From: Shewanella frigidimarina
GTDB taxonomy: Bacteria; Pseudomonadota; Gammaproteobacteria; Enterobacterales; Shewanellaceae
NCBI RefSeq assembly: GCF_003797125.1
Contig: NZ_RKKE01000001.1
Coordinates: forward strand, 620,001-684,000
Direction: 5' to 3'
Length of the DNA: 64,000 bases
A model generated the notes under the pieces. That model saw only the letters and a program-made list of their open reading frames with translations. It searched no databases and was not told the DNA's origin. Position numbers and translations under genes: made by a program. Shown piece after piece: positions 17,112-26,546 of the stretch (position 1 is its first letter; each line of letters begins with the position of its first letter).

Positions 17112-18518
17112 ATTTTTCGCCGTATTAGCCAATTCTGTAAACAGCTATTTGAAAACAACAAAGTAGCTCCAGTCCTTGAAGAACCGATTCAAGAAGATGG
17201 CTTACGTCTGGATATTATCTCCAGAGATGGTCACTCAATTTCACGTCGTCAAATTAGTGAAAATGCACTAAAAGTCCTTTATCGCCTTAATAAATCAGGC
17301 TACAAAGCTTATTTAGTCGGTGGTGGAGTACGTGACATTCTATTAGGTCTTGAACCGAAAGATTTTGACGTTGTTACCAATGCCACCCCAGATGACATTA
17401 AAAAGTTATTTCGCAATTGTCGCCTAGTCGGCCGTCGTTTTAGACTGGCGCATATCGTGTTTGGTCGTGATGTCATTGAGGTTGCCACTTTCCGCGGTCA
17501 CCACAGTGAAAGCAATGATAAAGTGTCCAAATCCAACGCTGAAGGTCGTCTATTACGCGATAACGTCTACGGTGAGATTGATGAAGATGCTGAACGCCGT
17601 GATTTCACCATTAACGCGCTCTACTACGACATCAGTGATTACTCTATTCGCAGCTATGGTGGTGGAATAAACGATCTCAATGCTAGAACGATTAAGCTTA
17701 TTGGCGATCCAGATACGCGTTACCGTGAAGATCCAGTGCGTATGCTTCGTGCAGTTCGTTTTGCAACGAAACTTGATATGCAAATCGATGCAGTGACAGC
17801 GGATCCCATCAAAGCCCTTGCTCCATTGCTAGCCGATATTCCTGCTGCGCGCATGTATGAAGAAGTATTAAAACTGTTTTTTGCTGGTAAGGCAGAAGCC
17901 AATTACCACATGATGCAACGTTTTGGTTTATTCGCGCCCTTGTTCCCACAAGTGGGTGCATTAATTGAAGAGTCGCCTAAAGGGCATGCCGCTAAAATGC
18001 TGCAAGTCGTTATGCGTAATACCGATATTCGTGTTAGCGAAGATAAAACCGTGACTCCGGCATTTTTCTTTGCGGCAATCTTATGGTATCCCGTTAAGCA
18101 ACGAGCTGATGATATTGCCATTGAAAGCGGCTTAACTCATTACGATGCATATGTTGCTGCAATGGGTGATGTGCTTGAAAAACAGTGCCTAACAATTAGT
18201 TTACCACGCCGATTTAGCACTCCTGCACGCGACATTTGGCAATTGCAGTTACGATTAGAACGTGGTCAAGGCACTCGAGCATTTAAACTGCTAGAGCATC
18301 CTAAGTTCAGAGCTGCTTATGATTTACTGCTACTGCGCGGTGAAGTTGAAATGGGTAATATTGCCAAAATAGCTGAGTGGTGGAAGGCATTTGTAGAAGC
18401 CGATGAAACTGACCGTAGCGATATCGCTAAAAGCATCAAAGGCAGTAATAGTCGCAACAGAAATGCACCACAGCGTAAACGTCGCCGTAAACCAGCAGCC
18501 AAGCCTGCGGAAGAATAA
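17112..18518 (+). CDS. pcnB: Poly(A) polymerase I, apparent AUU start
   Basis: About 468 residues. The nucleotidyltransferase core is clear: LVGGGVRDILLG, then DFDVVTNATP, and RRFRLAHIVFG; the C-terminus is very basic (RKRRRKPAAKPAEE), as in PcnB. The protein adds poly(A) tails to RNA 3' ends and promotes decay. In this frame no ATG, GTG or TTG occurs between the stop at 17079 and the region coding for the conserved N-terminus. ATT at 17112, with AGGTG five to nine bases upstream, aligns with the E. coli start, which is also AUU (established). The next in-frame standard start, GTG at 17457, lies inside the catalytic domain. folK begins five bases after the stop. Confidence 0.9.
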   Translation: MFRRISQFCKQLFENNKVAPVLEEPIQEDGLRLDIISRDGHSISRRQISENALKVLYRLNKSGYKAYLVGGGVRDILLGLEPKDFDVVTNATPDDIKKLFRNCRLVGRRFRLAHIVFGRDVIEVATFRGHHSESNDKVSKSNAEGRLLRDNVYGEIDEDAERRDFTINALYYDISDYSIRSYGGGINDLNARTIKLIGDPDTRYREDPVRMLRAVRFATKLDMQIDAVTADPIKALAPLLADIPAARMYEEVLKLFFAGKAEANYHMMQRFGLFAPLFPQVGALIEESPKGHAAKMLQVVMRNTDIRVSEDKTVTPAFFFAAILWYPVKQRADDIAIESGLTHYDAYVAAMGDVLEKQCLTISLPRRFSTPARDIWQLQLRLERGQGTRAFKLLEHPKFRAAYDLLLLRGEVEMGNIAKIAEWWKAFVEADETDRSDIAKSIKGSNSRNRNAPQRKRRRKPAAKPAEE

Positions 18519-18523
18519 CAATC

Positions 18524-19009
18524 ATGGCGGTCCAAGTTTATGTCGCCATAGGCGCTAATTTAGCCGAACCAATACAACAACTCGATGTTGCGGTATTGGC
18601 GCTAAAAGCATTGGCAATAAACAACACTTTTACAGTGTCAGCTTATTATGGTTCCAAGCCCATGGGTGATGTTATTCAGCCAGATTATGTCAATGCTGTC
18701 GCGGGGTTTCAAACCTCGCTAAAGCCCATTGAGTTACTCGATGCTTTACAAGAGATTGAGCAACAACAAGGGCGTGTACGGCTTGAACATTGGGGACCTC
18801 GTACCTTAGATTTAGATTTGTTACTCTATGGTCAACAACACATCAACGAATCTCGTCTTTGTGTGCCTCATTACGGCATGAAGCAACGCAGTTTTGTGTT
18901 AGTTCCATTAGCAGACATTGCACCAGCGCTAATATTACCCTGTAATACAAGCCTTGAAAGCCTTATTAGAGTGGCAATGCGTGATGAATTGCAAAAGCTT
19001 ATCGATTAA
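18524..19009 (+). CDS. folK: 2-amino-4-hydroxy-6-hydroxymethyldihydropteridine pyrophosphokinase
   Basis: A 161-residue HPPK. It opens with VYVAIGANLAEP and contains the metal-binding GPRTLDLDLLLYG signature. It transfers pyrophosphate from ATP to 6-hydroxymethyl-dihydropterin in folate synthesis. It follows pcnB by five bases and is likely translated from the same mRNA. Length and motifs are normal for the family. Confidence 0.95.
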   Translation: MAVQVYVAIGANLAEPIQQLDVAVLALKALAINNTFTVSAYYGSKPMGDVIQPDYVNAVAGFQTSLKPIELLDALQEIEQQQGRVRLEHWGPRTLDLDLLLYGQQHINESRLCVPHYGMKQRSFVLVPLADIAPALILPCNTSLESLIRVAMRDELQKLID

Positions 19010-19077
19010 AGTTGATCTTAACAGACAGAACATTAAGCTCAGCTTTTAGTATTTCAATATTGTTTTAAGAGTCTACT

Positions 19078-19872
19078 ATGTCAAAAGTCACCAGTTCGAC
19101 CCTGATCAAGTTCAAACAAGAAGGTAAAAAGTTCACCGCATTAACGGCTTATGACGCTAGTTTTGCCGGCGCATTTGACAGTGAAGGTGTGGATGTACTT
19201 TTAGTGGGTGATTCACTCGGTATGGTGCTTCAAGGCCATAACGATACCCTACCAGTAACCATTGCCGATATAGCTTACCATACTGCTTGTGTTAAACGTG
19301 GTGTTGCGCGCGCATTACTCATCGCAGACATGCCGTTTATGAGTTATAGCACCCCAGAGCAAACCATGAATAACGCGGCAATATTAATGCAGGCAGGTGC
19401 CAGCATGGTCAAATTAGAAGGCGGACATTGGTTACTTGAAAGCGTAAAAATGTTAACCGAACGTGGTATTCCAGTTTGTGCTCACCTAGGATTAACACCA
19501 CAGTCGGTGAACGTTTTTGGCGGATTTAAAGTGCAAGGTCGCGATGCTGATAACGCGCAACGCATTCTAGATGAAGCTAAAGCATTGCAAGCTGCTGGTG
19601 CGCAATTATTAGTGGTTGAGTGTATTCCAGCCCCACTGGCTAAAGCCATTACTGAAGCACTAACCATTCCAGTTATTGGGATCGGCGCGGGTGCTGACAC
19701 CGATGGTCAAATACTTGTTATGCATGATGTATTAGGCATTTCGAGTGGCTACATTCCCCGTTTTTCAAAAAACTACCTCAAACAAACCGGCGAAATTCGC
19801 TCGGCTATCAGAGCCTATATTGATGAAGTTGCTAACGGCACATTCCCTGCTGAAGAACATACCTTTAATTAG
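19078..19872 (+). CDS. panB: 3-methyl-2-oxobutanoate hydroxymethyltransferase
   Basis: A 264-residue PanB with the conserved LVGDSLGMV, the KLEGG segment, [10 protein letters not shown] and [15 protein letters not shown], of normal length. It makes ketopantoate from alpha-ketoisovalerate and methylene-tetrahydrofolate, the first step of pantothenate/CoA synthesis. It lies downstream of folK and upstream of panC; the gap to panC is 241 bp, longer than in a tight operon. Confidence 0.96.
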   Translation: MSKVTSSTLIKFKQEGKKFTALTAYDASFAGAFDSEGVDVLLVGDSLGMVLQGHNDTLPVTIADIAYHTACVKRGVARALLIADMPFMSYSTPEQTMNNAAILMQAGASMVKLEGGHWLLESVKMLTERGIPVCAHLGLTPQSVNVFGGFKVQGRDADNAQRILDEAKALQAAGAQLLVVECIPAPLAKAITEALTIPVIGIGAGADTDGQILVMHDVLGISSGYIPRFSKNYLKQTGEIRSAIRAYIDEVANGTFPAEEHTFN

Positions 19873-20113
19873 TATATAATTCTGATAATAAAGGTTTATT
19901 ACAATCTTTTGCCCTGCTATCTACGCTGCATTGACTTACACTCTATCGACAATTGATAAGTCGATGCACCTAGTTAGCAACACACGGCAAGTTTGATTTG
20001 CAGATGTAAAATAAACCCGTTGTTATCGATTACTCTAGCTCTTACCAGGGTTGAGGCTAATCAATAAATCTATATCAATGACTACATTGTTTTTATTAAG
20101 GTTCGAACAGAAA
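19873..20113. other. panB-panC spacer
   Basis: No gene is seen. A short inverted repeat ATCGAC/GTCGAT brackets AATTGATAA near 19946-19966. The length suggests panC may have its own promoter, but none is convincing. Confidence 0.4.
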
Positions 20114-20968
20114 ATGATAACCACCTCCGCTATCTCAACCATTCGCGAACATGTTAAGACTTGGCGCAGCAAAGGCGAAACGGTTGCTTTTGTGCCTACT
20201 ATGGGTAATTTACACCAAGGTCACATCACCTTAGTGAATGAAGCTAAAAAGCGCGCAGACCATGTGGTGGTATCTATTTTTGTTAATCCAATGCAATTTA
20301 GCGCTAATGAAGACTTAGACGGTTACCCACGCACACTAATACAAGATAGTGACAAGCTGATGGCTGCCGGTACAGAAATACTCTTCACTCCAACACCAGA
20401 AATCATTTATCCCAAAGGCTTGGCGCAACAAACCTACATTGAAGTACCTGAAATTGGCGATGAATTATGCGGTGCAAGTCGTCCAGGTCATTTTCGTGGT
20501 GTGGCCACCATAGTCGCCAAACTGTTTAATATTGTTCAACCTGATATTGCCTTATTTGGCCGTAAAGATTTTCAACAATTGATGATTATCAAAACCATGG
20601 TTGAAGATTTATCGATACCGATTGATGTAATAGGGGTGGAAACTATCCGAGAACAATCGGGTCTTGCGATGAGCTCTCGTAATGGCTATTTAACCATTGA
20701 AGAAAAGCACTCAGCAGCAACATTAAAACAAGCATTAGACAGTATTGTTAACGCGATTCAACGCGGTGAAGCAACACAACAAGCAATCACCACAGCCAAA
20801 AAACTACTGATAACAGCTGGTTTTACTCCTGATTATCTCGAAGTGAGAAATGCCAATACATTGCGTCAAGTCACAGCAGCAGACAGTGAGCTTGTGGTTA
20901 TTGGGGCAGCGTATCTCGGTAAAGCGCGCTTGATTGACAATGTGTCATTTTCTCGTCATTCAAGTTAG
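20114..20968 (+). CDS. panC: Pantothenate synthetase
   Basis: A 284-residue PanC. It has the nucleotide-binding [10 protein letters not shown] (HIGH-like) and AMSSRNGYL (KMSKS-like) motifs and GRKDFQQ. It condenses pantoate and beta-alanine with ATP. The start at 20114 is preferred because the family begins [12 protein letters not shown]; an upstream in-frame ATG at 20051 would add 21 odd residues. Convergent or terminating structure follows at 20978. Confidence 0.95.
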   Translation: MITTSAISTIREHVKTWRSKGETVAFVPTMGNLHQGHITLVNEAKKRADHVVVSIFVNPMQFSANEDLDGYPRTLIQDSDKLMAAGTEILFTPTPEIIYPKGLAQQTYIEVPEIGDELCGASRPGHFRGVATIVAKLFNIVQPDIALFGRKDFQQLMIIKTMVEDLSIPIDVIGVETIREQSGLAMSSRNGYLTIEEKHSAATLKQALDSIVNAIQRGEATQQAITTAKKLLITAGFTPDYLEVRNANTLRQVTAADSELVVIGAAYLGKARLIDNVSFSRHSS

Positions 20969-20977
20969 GCATATAGA

Positions 20978-21016
20978 TGGCTTAAGCTAAAAATCATTCA
21001 GTTTTGGCTTAAGCCA
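20978..21016. terminator. Hairpin after panC
   Basis: TGGCTTAAGCTAAAA (20978-20992) pairs with TTTTGGCTTAAGCCA (21002-21016) with one G-U type pair and a nine-base loop. It lacks a pure T run directly after the stem, so its strength as a terminator is uncertain. Confidence 0.6.
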
Positions 21017-21457
21017 ATAAAATAAAAAACAAAGATTTTTTTTATTATTGAAATTTCCATTGTCAAAAAACTGGTTTTATCGATAAAATTGAATCATATT
21101 TAATCGGTAGAGCAATGTTGCCGACGTAATTATTGCTATTTTGTTAGCAAAAATATGATTGCGAAGTATTCAATGTCCGGTAACGAGTATGGGGAATGTC
21201 TTACTTGCAAAGCGCTAAAATATGCTAATCTGCTTAAGTAAATAAGCTCATCAAAACACGAGCTAAATAAGTGGGTTAGTAAGATTCAATAAAAAACCTG
21301 TAACCAAAATCCGTAAACGGTGATTGCTTACCTATTAACAGCTAGACATGGTGGTCAGCTGTTAGGTTGAATGCATCATCGACAAGGCCCTAGTGTCGAA
21401 AACGTAAACCTCTGATATCAAAATCGTAATAGTGATGACAAAAGGATGTGTGGCCGC
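21017..21457. other. Long leader region before the DUF4124-like gene
   Basis: About 440 bp without a gene. It holds two hairpins close together: TAACAGCT/AGCTGTTA (21336-21343/21357-21364) and CGACA/TGTCG (21380-21384/21394-21398). They could be part of a structured 5' leader or a small RNA. No recognised riboswitch pattern is seen. Confidence 0.4.
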
Positions 21458-21976
21458 ATGGCAAAAAGACTGTTATTCATCGTACTCGCCATGGGCGCTT
21501 TTACTGCTCAAGCTAATACTATTTACAAATGCATGATGGATGAAAAAGTCGTTTTCAGCCAAACAACTTGCCCCCAAGAATATAGCCAGCATAAAATTGA
21601 ATATCAACTGGGTATCACCACTGAGGTCGACTCTGACAAGCGCGAGCTCAAACAAGATCCCTTAGAAGCACTCCTCAATAAACAAACCATTTCTAAAGAG
21701 GAATTACTGCAACTACTTGATGGTGAAATTTATCGCTTAAATCAAGAAAACAGCTATTTCGAAATTTTACGCGCTAGCGAAGTGCAAAAATTAGATCGTA
21801 AGCGTTACTGGCAAACTAAACCCAAAGATGACCCAAGTTATGGCCTAGAATTACAAGAAATCACTACACGCTTTAACGACCTCATTAAAAATAATACTAA
21901 TGTTATCCAAATATTAACTAAGCATAAAATGAAGATATCTGCAGAAACTCCACCAGACGAATATATGAGTAACTAA
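21458..21976 (+). CDS. Exported DUF4124-like protein
   Basis: A 172-residue protein with a clear signal peptide (MAKRLLFIVLAMGAFTAQA, cleavage near residue 19). The following segment NTIYKCMMDEKVVFSQTTCP resembles the DUF4124 start (YKC...G/K-x-V-x-F/Y-x2-x-C), with two cysteines that could form a disulphide in the periplasm. The rest is helical and charged. No function is known for the family. The start at 21458 is preferred over an in-frame ATG at 21446 because it gives a normal signal sequence and places AAAGGA at a workable distance. Confidence 0.7.
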   Translation: MAKRLLFIVLAMGAFTAQANTIYKCMMDEKVVFSQTTCPQEYSQHKIEYQLGITTEVDSDKRELKQDPLEALLNKQTISKEELLQLLDGEIYRLNQENSYFEILRASEVQKLDRKRYWQTKPKDDPSYGLELQEITTRFNDLIKNNTNVIQILTKHKMKISAETPPDEYMSN

Positions 21977-22012
21977 CCTCAACTCGTCATTAGCGTGAGG
22001 TGTCACTCAATG

Positions 22013-22210
22013 TTAATCCGGTTTGAACACTCCTATCATGCTGCCAGTCGTTTTTTGAGGCACTTTAATATCTGTTTGTTGCTCACGGTAATCACAGTCA
22101 GTACATTCAACCGTTTCAATTCCATTTTCTTTAAACAATAAAATACTGTCTTTAGCACTGCATTTAGGGCATTTAGCGCCTGCAACAAAACGCTTTTTAA
22201 TTTTGGTCAT
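22013..22210 (-). CDS. yheV: YheV family zinc-ribbon protein
   Basis: A 65-residue protein with a four-cysteine zinc ribbon: CPKC near residue 14 and CTDC near residue 36. It matches YheV (DUF2387 type). In E. coli yheV also sits near yheS, usually with the KefB K+/H+ antiporter genes; those are not here. The function is unknown. It is divergent from yheS. Confidence 0.85.
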   Translation of the reverse strand: MTKIKKRFVAGAKCPKCSAKDSILLFKENGIETVECTDCDYREQQTDIKVPQKTTGSMIGVFKPD

Positions 22211-22386
22211 GATTTACTCGACTTAGTGTTTACTGGTTGAGCTGTTAACTCAATAAGGTCTTTACCTGATTTATACGCCTATTTTGCCATGATTAGCCCA
22301 CATGAGTCCCGTGATTGTGGGAAATAAATCGTAGATGCGATATTATCTGCACCATTATTCTATTCTTAAGTATCAAGTTGTAATTA

Positions 22387-24297
22387 ATGATCAACATAAG
22401 CCAAGCTCAGTTAATTCGCGGCAGTAAAACCTTACTCGATGAAACCTCACTGACGATTTATCCCGGACACAAGGTTGGCCTTGTCGGCGCCAACGGTACA
22501 GGTAAATCATCATTGCTTGCCTTGATTTTAGGTCATTTACATCTAGATAAAGGTGAGTTTAGTTTCCCCTCAGGTTGGCAAGTTGCCTCTGTTGCGCAGG
22601 AAACTCCGGCATTAGATGTGTCGGCACTTGAGTATGTTCTCGACGGTGACACCGAATACCGAGATTTAGAAGCCCAGCTAGAGAAAGCACAAACCGACAA
22701 TAATGGTAATGCCATTGCGCTTATTCATGGCAAAATTGATGCAATTGGCGGCTATGCCATTAAGGCGCGAGCAGGCGCGCTATTAGCAGGCTTAGGGTTT
22801 AAAGATGCAGACCAAAGTAACCCAGTAAAAAGCTTCTCTGGTGGTTGGCGTATGCGCCTCAACTTAGCCCAAGCACTATTATGTCGTTCAGACTTATTGT
22901 TACTCGATGAGCCAACCAACCACTTAGACCTAGACACCATGTATTGGTTGGAAGGTTGGATAAAATCTTATCAAGGGACACTCATTTTGATCAGTCACGA
23001 TCGTGACTTTATCGATGGCATTGTTGGTGAAATAGTTCATGTTGAAAATCACAAATTAAATTACTACAAAGGTAATTACTCTTCTTTTGAACGAGTACGC
23101 GCTGAACGCATGGCACAGCAGCAAGTCGCCTTTGAACGTCAGCAAAAAGAGCGCTCGCATATGCAGTCATTTGTTGATCGTTTCCGCTATAAAGCCAGTA
23201 AAGCTAAACAAGCGCAAAGCCGCTTAAAAGCACTCGAGCGCATGGCCGAGTTGCTGCCATCGCAAGTAGACAATCCATTTCAAATGGCCTTTAGAGAACC
23301 AGAAGCGCTACCGAACCCATTAGTGGTGATGGAAAATGTCTCTATTGGTTATGAAGATAATACCATCCTGAAACAGGTTGAGTTAAATCTCGTTCCTGGT
23401 GCGCGTATTGGTTTGTTGGGTAGAAATGGTGCCGGTAAATCGACACTAATCAAACTGTTATCAGGCCAACTACAAGCCAAAACGGGTAAGTATCAACCTA
23501 ACCCAGGATTAAATATTGGTTATTTTGCTCAGCATCAAGTTGAATTTTTAACGCTTGATGATTCTCCAATGCAACACTTGGCTAGACTCGCGCCAGCAAG
23601 TGTTCGCGAACAAGAATTACGTAACTTTTTAGGTGGGTTTGGCTTTAATGGTGATATGGCCTTATCGCCAGTACGGCCGTTTTCTGGCGGCGAAAAAGCC
23701 CGCCTAGTATTAGCATTAGTGGTTTGGCAGCGTCCAAATTTACTATTACTCGATGAACCGACCAACCATTTAGATTTAGAGATGCGTCACGCACTCACCA
23801 TGGCATTGCAAACCTTTGAGGGCGCAATGGTTATCGTGTCACACGATCGTCACCTATTACGATTAAGTTGTAGTGATTATTACTTAGTTGACCAAGGTGT
23901 TGTAACACCTTTTGATGGCGACTTAGATGACTACCATCAATGGTTGCTCGATGCCGCTAAACTAGCACAAGCCAACAACAAAACAGATGTAGGCACTAGC
24001 AGCGATGCTGTTGATAAAAAACAGCAAAAAAGAATGGAAGCTGAATTACGTCAGAAAGTATCGCCGCTGAAAAAACAACAAGTAAAGTTAGAAACTCAAC
24101 AGCAAAAAATTAATGCCCGATTAGCCGAATTAGAAATTGAGTTAGCCGATGGCAGCTTATACGAAGCAGAGAACAAAGCTAAAATGACCAATGTTCTCAA
24201 CGAACGGACTACGCTGACTCAAGCTATGGATGAAAGTGAAATGCATTGGTTAGAGATTCAAGAGCAGATCGAAATTTTTGAGCAAGATTGCCTATAA
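22387..24297 (+). CDS. yheS: ABC-F family ATPase YheS
   Basis: A 636-residue protein with two ABC cassettes and no membrane domain. Walker A motifs are GANGTGKSS (about residue 34) and GRNGAGKST (about residue 344); the signatures are FSGGWRMR and FSGGEKAR, each followed by LLLLDEPTNHLD. The inter-domain linker (about 230-310) is charged, as in translation-associated ABC-F proteins, and the tail (about 530-636) is coiled coil. ABC-F proteins act at the ribosomal E site on stalled or slow ribosomes. The gene precedes the TIGR02444 gene by 72 bases. Confidence 0.95.
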   Translation: MINISQAQLIRGSKTLLDETSLTIYPGHKVGLVGANGTGKSSLLALILGHLHLDKGEFSFPSGWQVASVAQETPALDVSALEYVLDGDTEYRDLEAQLEKAQTDNNGNAIALIHGKIDAIGGYAIKARAGALLAGLGFKDADQSNPVKSFSGGWRMRLNLAQALLCRSDLLLLDEPTNHLDLDTMYWLEGWIKSYQGTLILISHDRDFIDGIVGEIVHVENHKLNYYKGNYSSFERVRAERMAQQQVAFERQQKERSHMQSFVDRFRYKASKAKQAQSRLKALERMAELLPSQVDNPFQMAFREPEALPNPLVVMENVSIGYEDNTILKQVELNLVPGARIGLLGRNGAGKSTLIKLLSGQLQAKTGKYQPNPGLNIGYFAQHQVEFLTLDDSPMQHLARLAPASVREQELRNFLGGFGFNGDMALSPVRPFSGGEKARLVLALVVWQRPNLLLLDEPTNHLDLEMRHALTMALQTFEGAMVIVSHDRHLLRLSCSDYYLVDQGVVTPFDGDLDDYHQWLLDAAKLAQANNKTDVGTSSDAVDKKQQKRMEAELRQKVSPLKKQQVKLETQQQKINARLAELEIELADGSLYEAENKAKMTNVLNERTTLTQAMDESEMHWLEIQEQIEIFEQDCL

Positions 24298-24369
24298 GCA
24301 ATTGCTCTTCATTATTTTATTGTCATTTGTGGTGTAAAATAGCATCACAAAGGCAACAAGGAATACGGT

Positions 24370-24861
24370 ATGTCGCGGCCTTCTCACCACCAAACATTCA
24401 GCTATTTAACTTGGCGCGATTGCGAACAAAACTATTCAATTAATCCTAAATTTTACATAAGCTTACAAGATAGTTACCAAGTAAATGTTAACCTTTTACT
24501 ATTAGCTCAATACCTAGATCAACAACATTATGTGTTAACCCAGCAGCAGTGGGAATTATTAACGGGTGCTATAGAACAATGGGAAGAAAATGTGTTGCAA
24601 CCTTATCGACGATTACGTCGGATTGCTAAAGTACACTTAGACAGTGAAGAATATCAAAAAATGCTCGACGTAGAGCTAATTATGGAACGTAAATCTCAGT
24701 ACATGTTATTGCATAAATTGAACTTGCTGCAGGGGACAACGTTAGATACTGAGCCTGATAATACTGAGCCGAGTAATATACAACACTATCTTAGCTTATT
24801 TGGCTTAGATGTAAGCATTATGGCTGAATTAACCACCCAAGCAGGTTTGACTAACTCGTAA
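24370..24861 (+). CDS. TIGR02444 family protein
   Basis: A 163-residue soluble, mostly helical protein. The pattern (WRDCEQNYSINPKFY...LLLLAQYLDQ...WEENVLQPYRRLRR) matches the small TIGR02444 family found next to yheS in Shewanella and related genera. No catalytic residue pattern is evident and no function is known. Probably co-transcribed with yheS, and it ends at a hairpin. Confidence 0.8.
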   Translation: MSRPSHHQTFSYLTWRDCEQNYSINPKFYISLQDSYQVNVNLLLLAQYLDQQHYVLTQQQWELLTGAIEQWEENVLQPYRRLRRIAKVHLDSEEYQKMLDVELIMERKSQYMLLHKLNLLQGTTLDTEPDNTEPSNIQHYLSLFGLDVSIMAELTTQAGLTNS

Positions 24862-24890
24862 CACATTGTCTGGTTACGACTTGTAATATT

Positions 24891-24926
24891 ACCTTGATAT
24901 ACCGCCCAGCGGCGGCATATCAAGGT
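24891..24926. terminator. Bidirectional terminator
   Basis: ACCTTGATATACCGCC (24891-24906) pairs with GGCGGCATATCAAGGT (24911-24926) with a single mismatch and a CAGC loop, between the convergent TIGR02444 and GMC genes. Confidence 0.7.
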
Positions 24927-24933
24927 AGTTAAT

Positions 24934-26523
24934 CTAGCCAGTTTGAGTCAATTTTTGTGCTAATGCCGTTGCATTTCGAGCCACAATACCATAAATAGAC
25001 AACTGCGGATTCGCGCCTAAACTGGTTGGGAATACCGAACCATCCATCACCGATAAATTTTCAAGGTAATGCGAATTACCAAAACCATCGACCATTGAAA
25101 GAGTTTTATCTTCACCCATTGCACAACCGCCCATCACATGGGCCGACGCGACAATGGTTTTTAATAAACCTAAATCGGCATTATTAATAGCCTGCTTTGC
25201 TTCACTCCACGAATTAAGAAAAGCCAAGCCATCATGCATCGGCAACACCTTTTTGGCACCTGCAGCAAATTGTAATTCGGCCATAGACAAAAATGCCCTA
25301 CGAGCACCGTCCCAAAAACCTTTATCTAAAGGATAATCTAACGCCAAACTCGTGTCGGTTAATCTTACCTGACCACCTGGACATTGTTGATTGAAACCAT
25401 CACGAATAAGCGCAATAGTCACCTGCATTTGGTTAAAATTAGCCATTAATTGTGCGTGGCTCACACCATAACCAATAGTTTTAGATGCAATCAACACGGG
25501 ATGAACAGGCGCAACTTCAAGTTTATAACCTAGATCGCCAGTCGCGCCATCACGCCAAACAAATTCATCTGAATAGATAGATTGCGGCGCACCACTGTGA
25601 CCATTAATTTGTTCTGCAAAAATACCGCCCGATAACAATGACGGATGTAAAAACGTTTTACCTAATTGTTTATGTGGATCTGGGGTGTTAGAACGCATTA
25701 ATATCGTTGGTGTATGAACTGCACCCGCACTTAAAATATAATGTTTAGCGCTAAAGGTAATGTTCACCGATGTTGGCATTAACCCTTCGGTTAATGCCTG
25801 CGCCGTTAAACCAACAACTTGATCGCCTTTGTGTTCAAGTTTGATCACCTTGGCGCGAGAAATCAGCGTTGCGCCTTTGTCCAAGGCAGCAGGTATGGTG
25901 GTCACTAGCATTGATTGCTTGGCGTTTACGGGGCAACCCATGCCACAATAACCGGTATTCCAGCAACCTTTAACATTACGTTTAATAACGGTGTAATCCC
26001 AACCCAGTTTTTCACAACCTTCGCGCAATGCACCATTATTTCTATTGGGTTCAAACTGCCACTGCTCAATGTTGAGCCGTTGTTCCATTAACTCAAACCA
26101 AGGCAGTAAATCTTGCGAAGACAGGCCTTTTACTGACTTTTCTTGCTCCCAAAAGGCCAAGGTTTGCTCGGGGGTTCTAATGGAAGTAGTCCAATTGACC
26201 GTGGTTGAACCGCCTACCGTTCGACCTTGAAATATACCAATGCCTTTATCAGCAGTTTTCATTGCAGCTGCTTGTTGGTACAAATTCGGATAAGCGTGGC
26301 GCTCTTCCATATCAAAATGACTTGATGATTTAAGCGAGCCGCCTTCAATCATAATCACTTTTAATCCAGCTTCAGTGAGTATTTCTGCTGCGGTGCCGCC
26401 GCCCGCTCCGGTACCAACAATAACAACATCAGCGTCAAAGTGACGATCCATTTCTAAGGTACTGGCATCAATATGATGCCAGCCTGCACTTAATCCGGTA
26501 ATAATAGGATCAATAATGGCCAA
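24934..26523 (-). CDS. GMC family oxidoreductase with possible Fe-S ligands
   Basis: A 529-residue flavoprotein: FAD-binding VVIVGTGAGGGTAAE near residue 32, a GGSTTVNW segment, and the C-terminal catalytic block with HVMGGCAMG and DGSVFPTSLGANP. It carries cysteines in C-x5-C-x3-C-P (residues 187, 193, 197), the spacing used by the 3Fe-4S cluster of FAD-dependent glucose/gluconate-type dehydrogenases (family knowledge). There is no signal peptide; the upstream gene encodes a Tat-type small subunit that probably carries it across. Substrate cannot be read; alcohols or polyols are typical. No cytochrome subunit gene is adjacent. Confidence 0.85.
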   Translation of the reverse strand: MAIIDPIITGLSAGWHHIDASTLEMDRHFDADVVIVGTGAGGGTAAEILTEAGLKVIMIEGGSLKSSSHFDMEERHAYPNLYQQAAAMKTADKGIGIFQGRTVGGSTTVNWTTSIRTPEQTLAFWEQEKSVKGLSSQDLLPWFELMEQRLNIEQWQFEPNRNNGALREGCEKLGWDYTVIKRNVKGCWNTGYCGMGCPVNAKQSMLVTTIPAALDKGATLISRAKVIKLEHKGDQVVGLTAQALTEGLMPTSVNITFSAKHYILSAGAVHTPTILMRSNTPDPHKQLGKTFLHPSLLSGGIFAEQINGHSGAPQSIYSDEFVWRDGATGDLGYKLEVAPVHPVLIASKTIGYGVSHAQLMANFNQMQVTIALIRDGFNQQCPGGQVRLTDTSLALDYPLDKGFWDGARRAFLSMAELQFAAGAKKVLPMHDGLAFLNSWSEAKQAINNADLGLLKTIVASAHVMGGCAMGEDKTLSMVDGFGNSHYLENLSVMDGSVFPTSLGANPQLSIYGIVARNATALAQKLTQTG

Positions 26524-26546
26524 GGTAGAGCTCCTTACATAAGGGG

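Noticed and set aside
17457..18518. pcnB starting at the GTG at 17457
   Set aside because: It would cut off the conserved GGGVRD and DFDVV motifs of the nucleotidyltransferase, which are encoded just upstream in the same frame.
24326..24351. Inverted repeat TTTGTG/CACAAA before the TIGR02444 gene as a CRP or FNR operator
   Set aside because: The spacing between the arms is too long for CRP, and the sequence does not match FNR.
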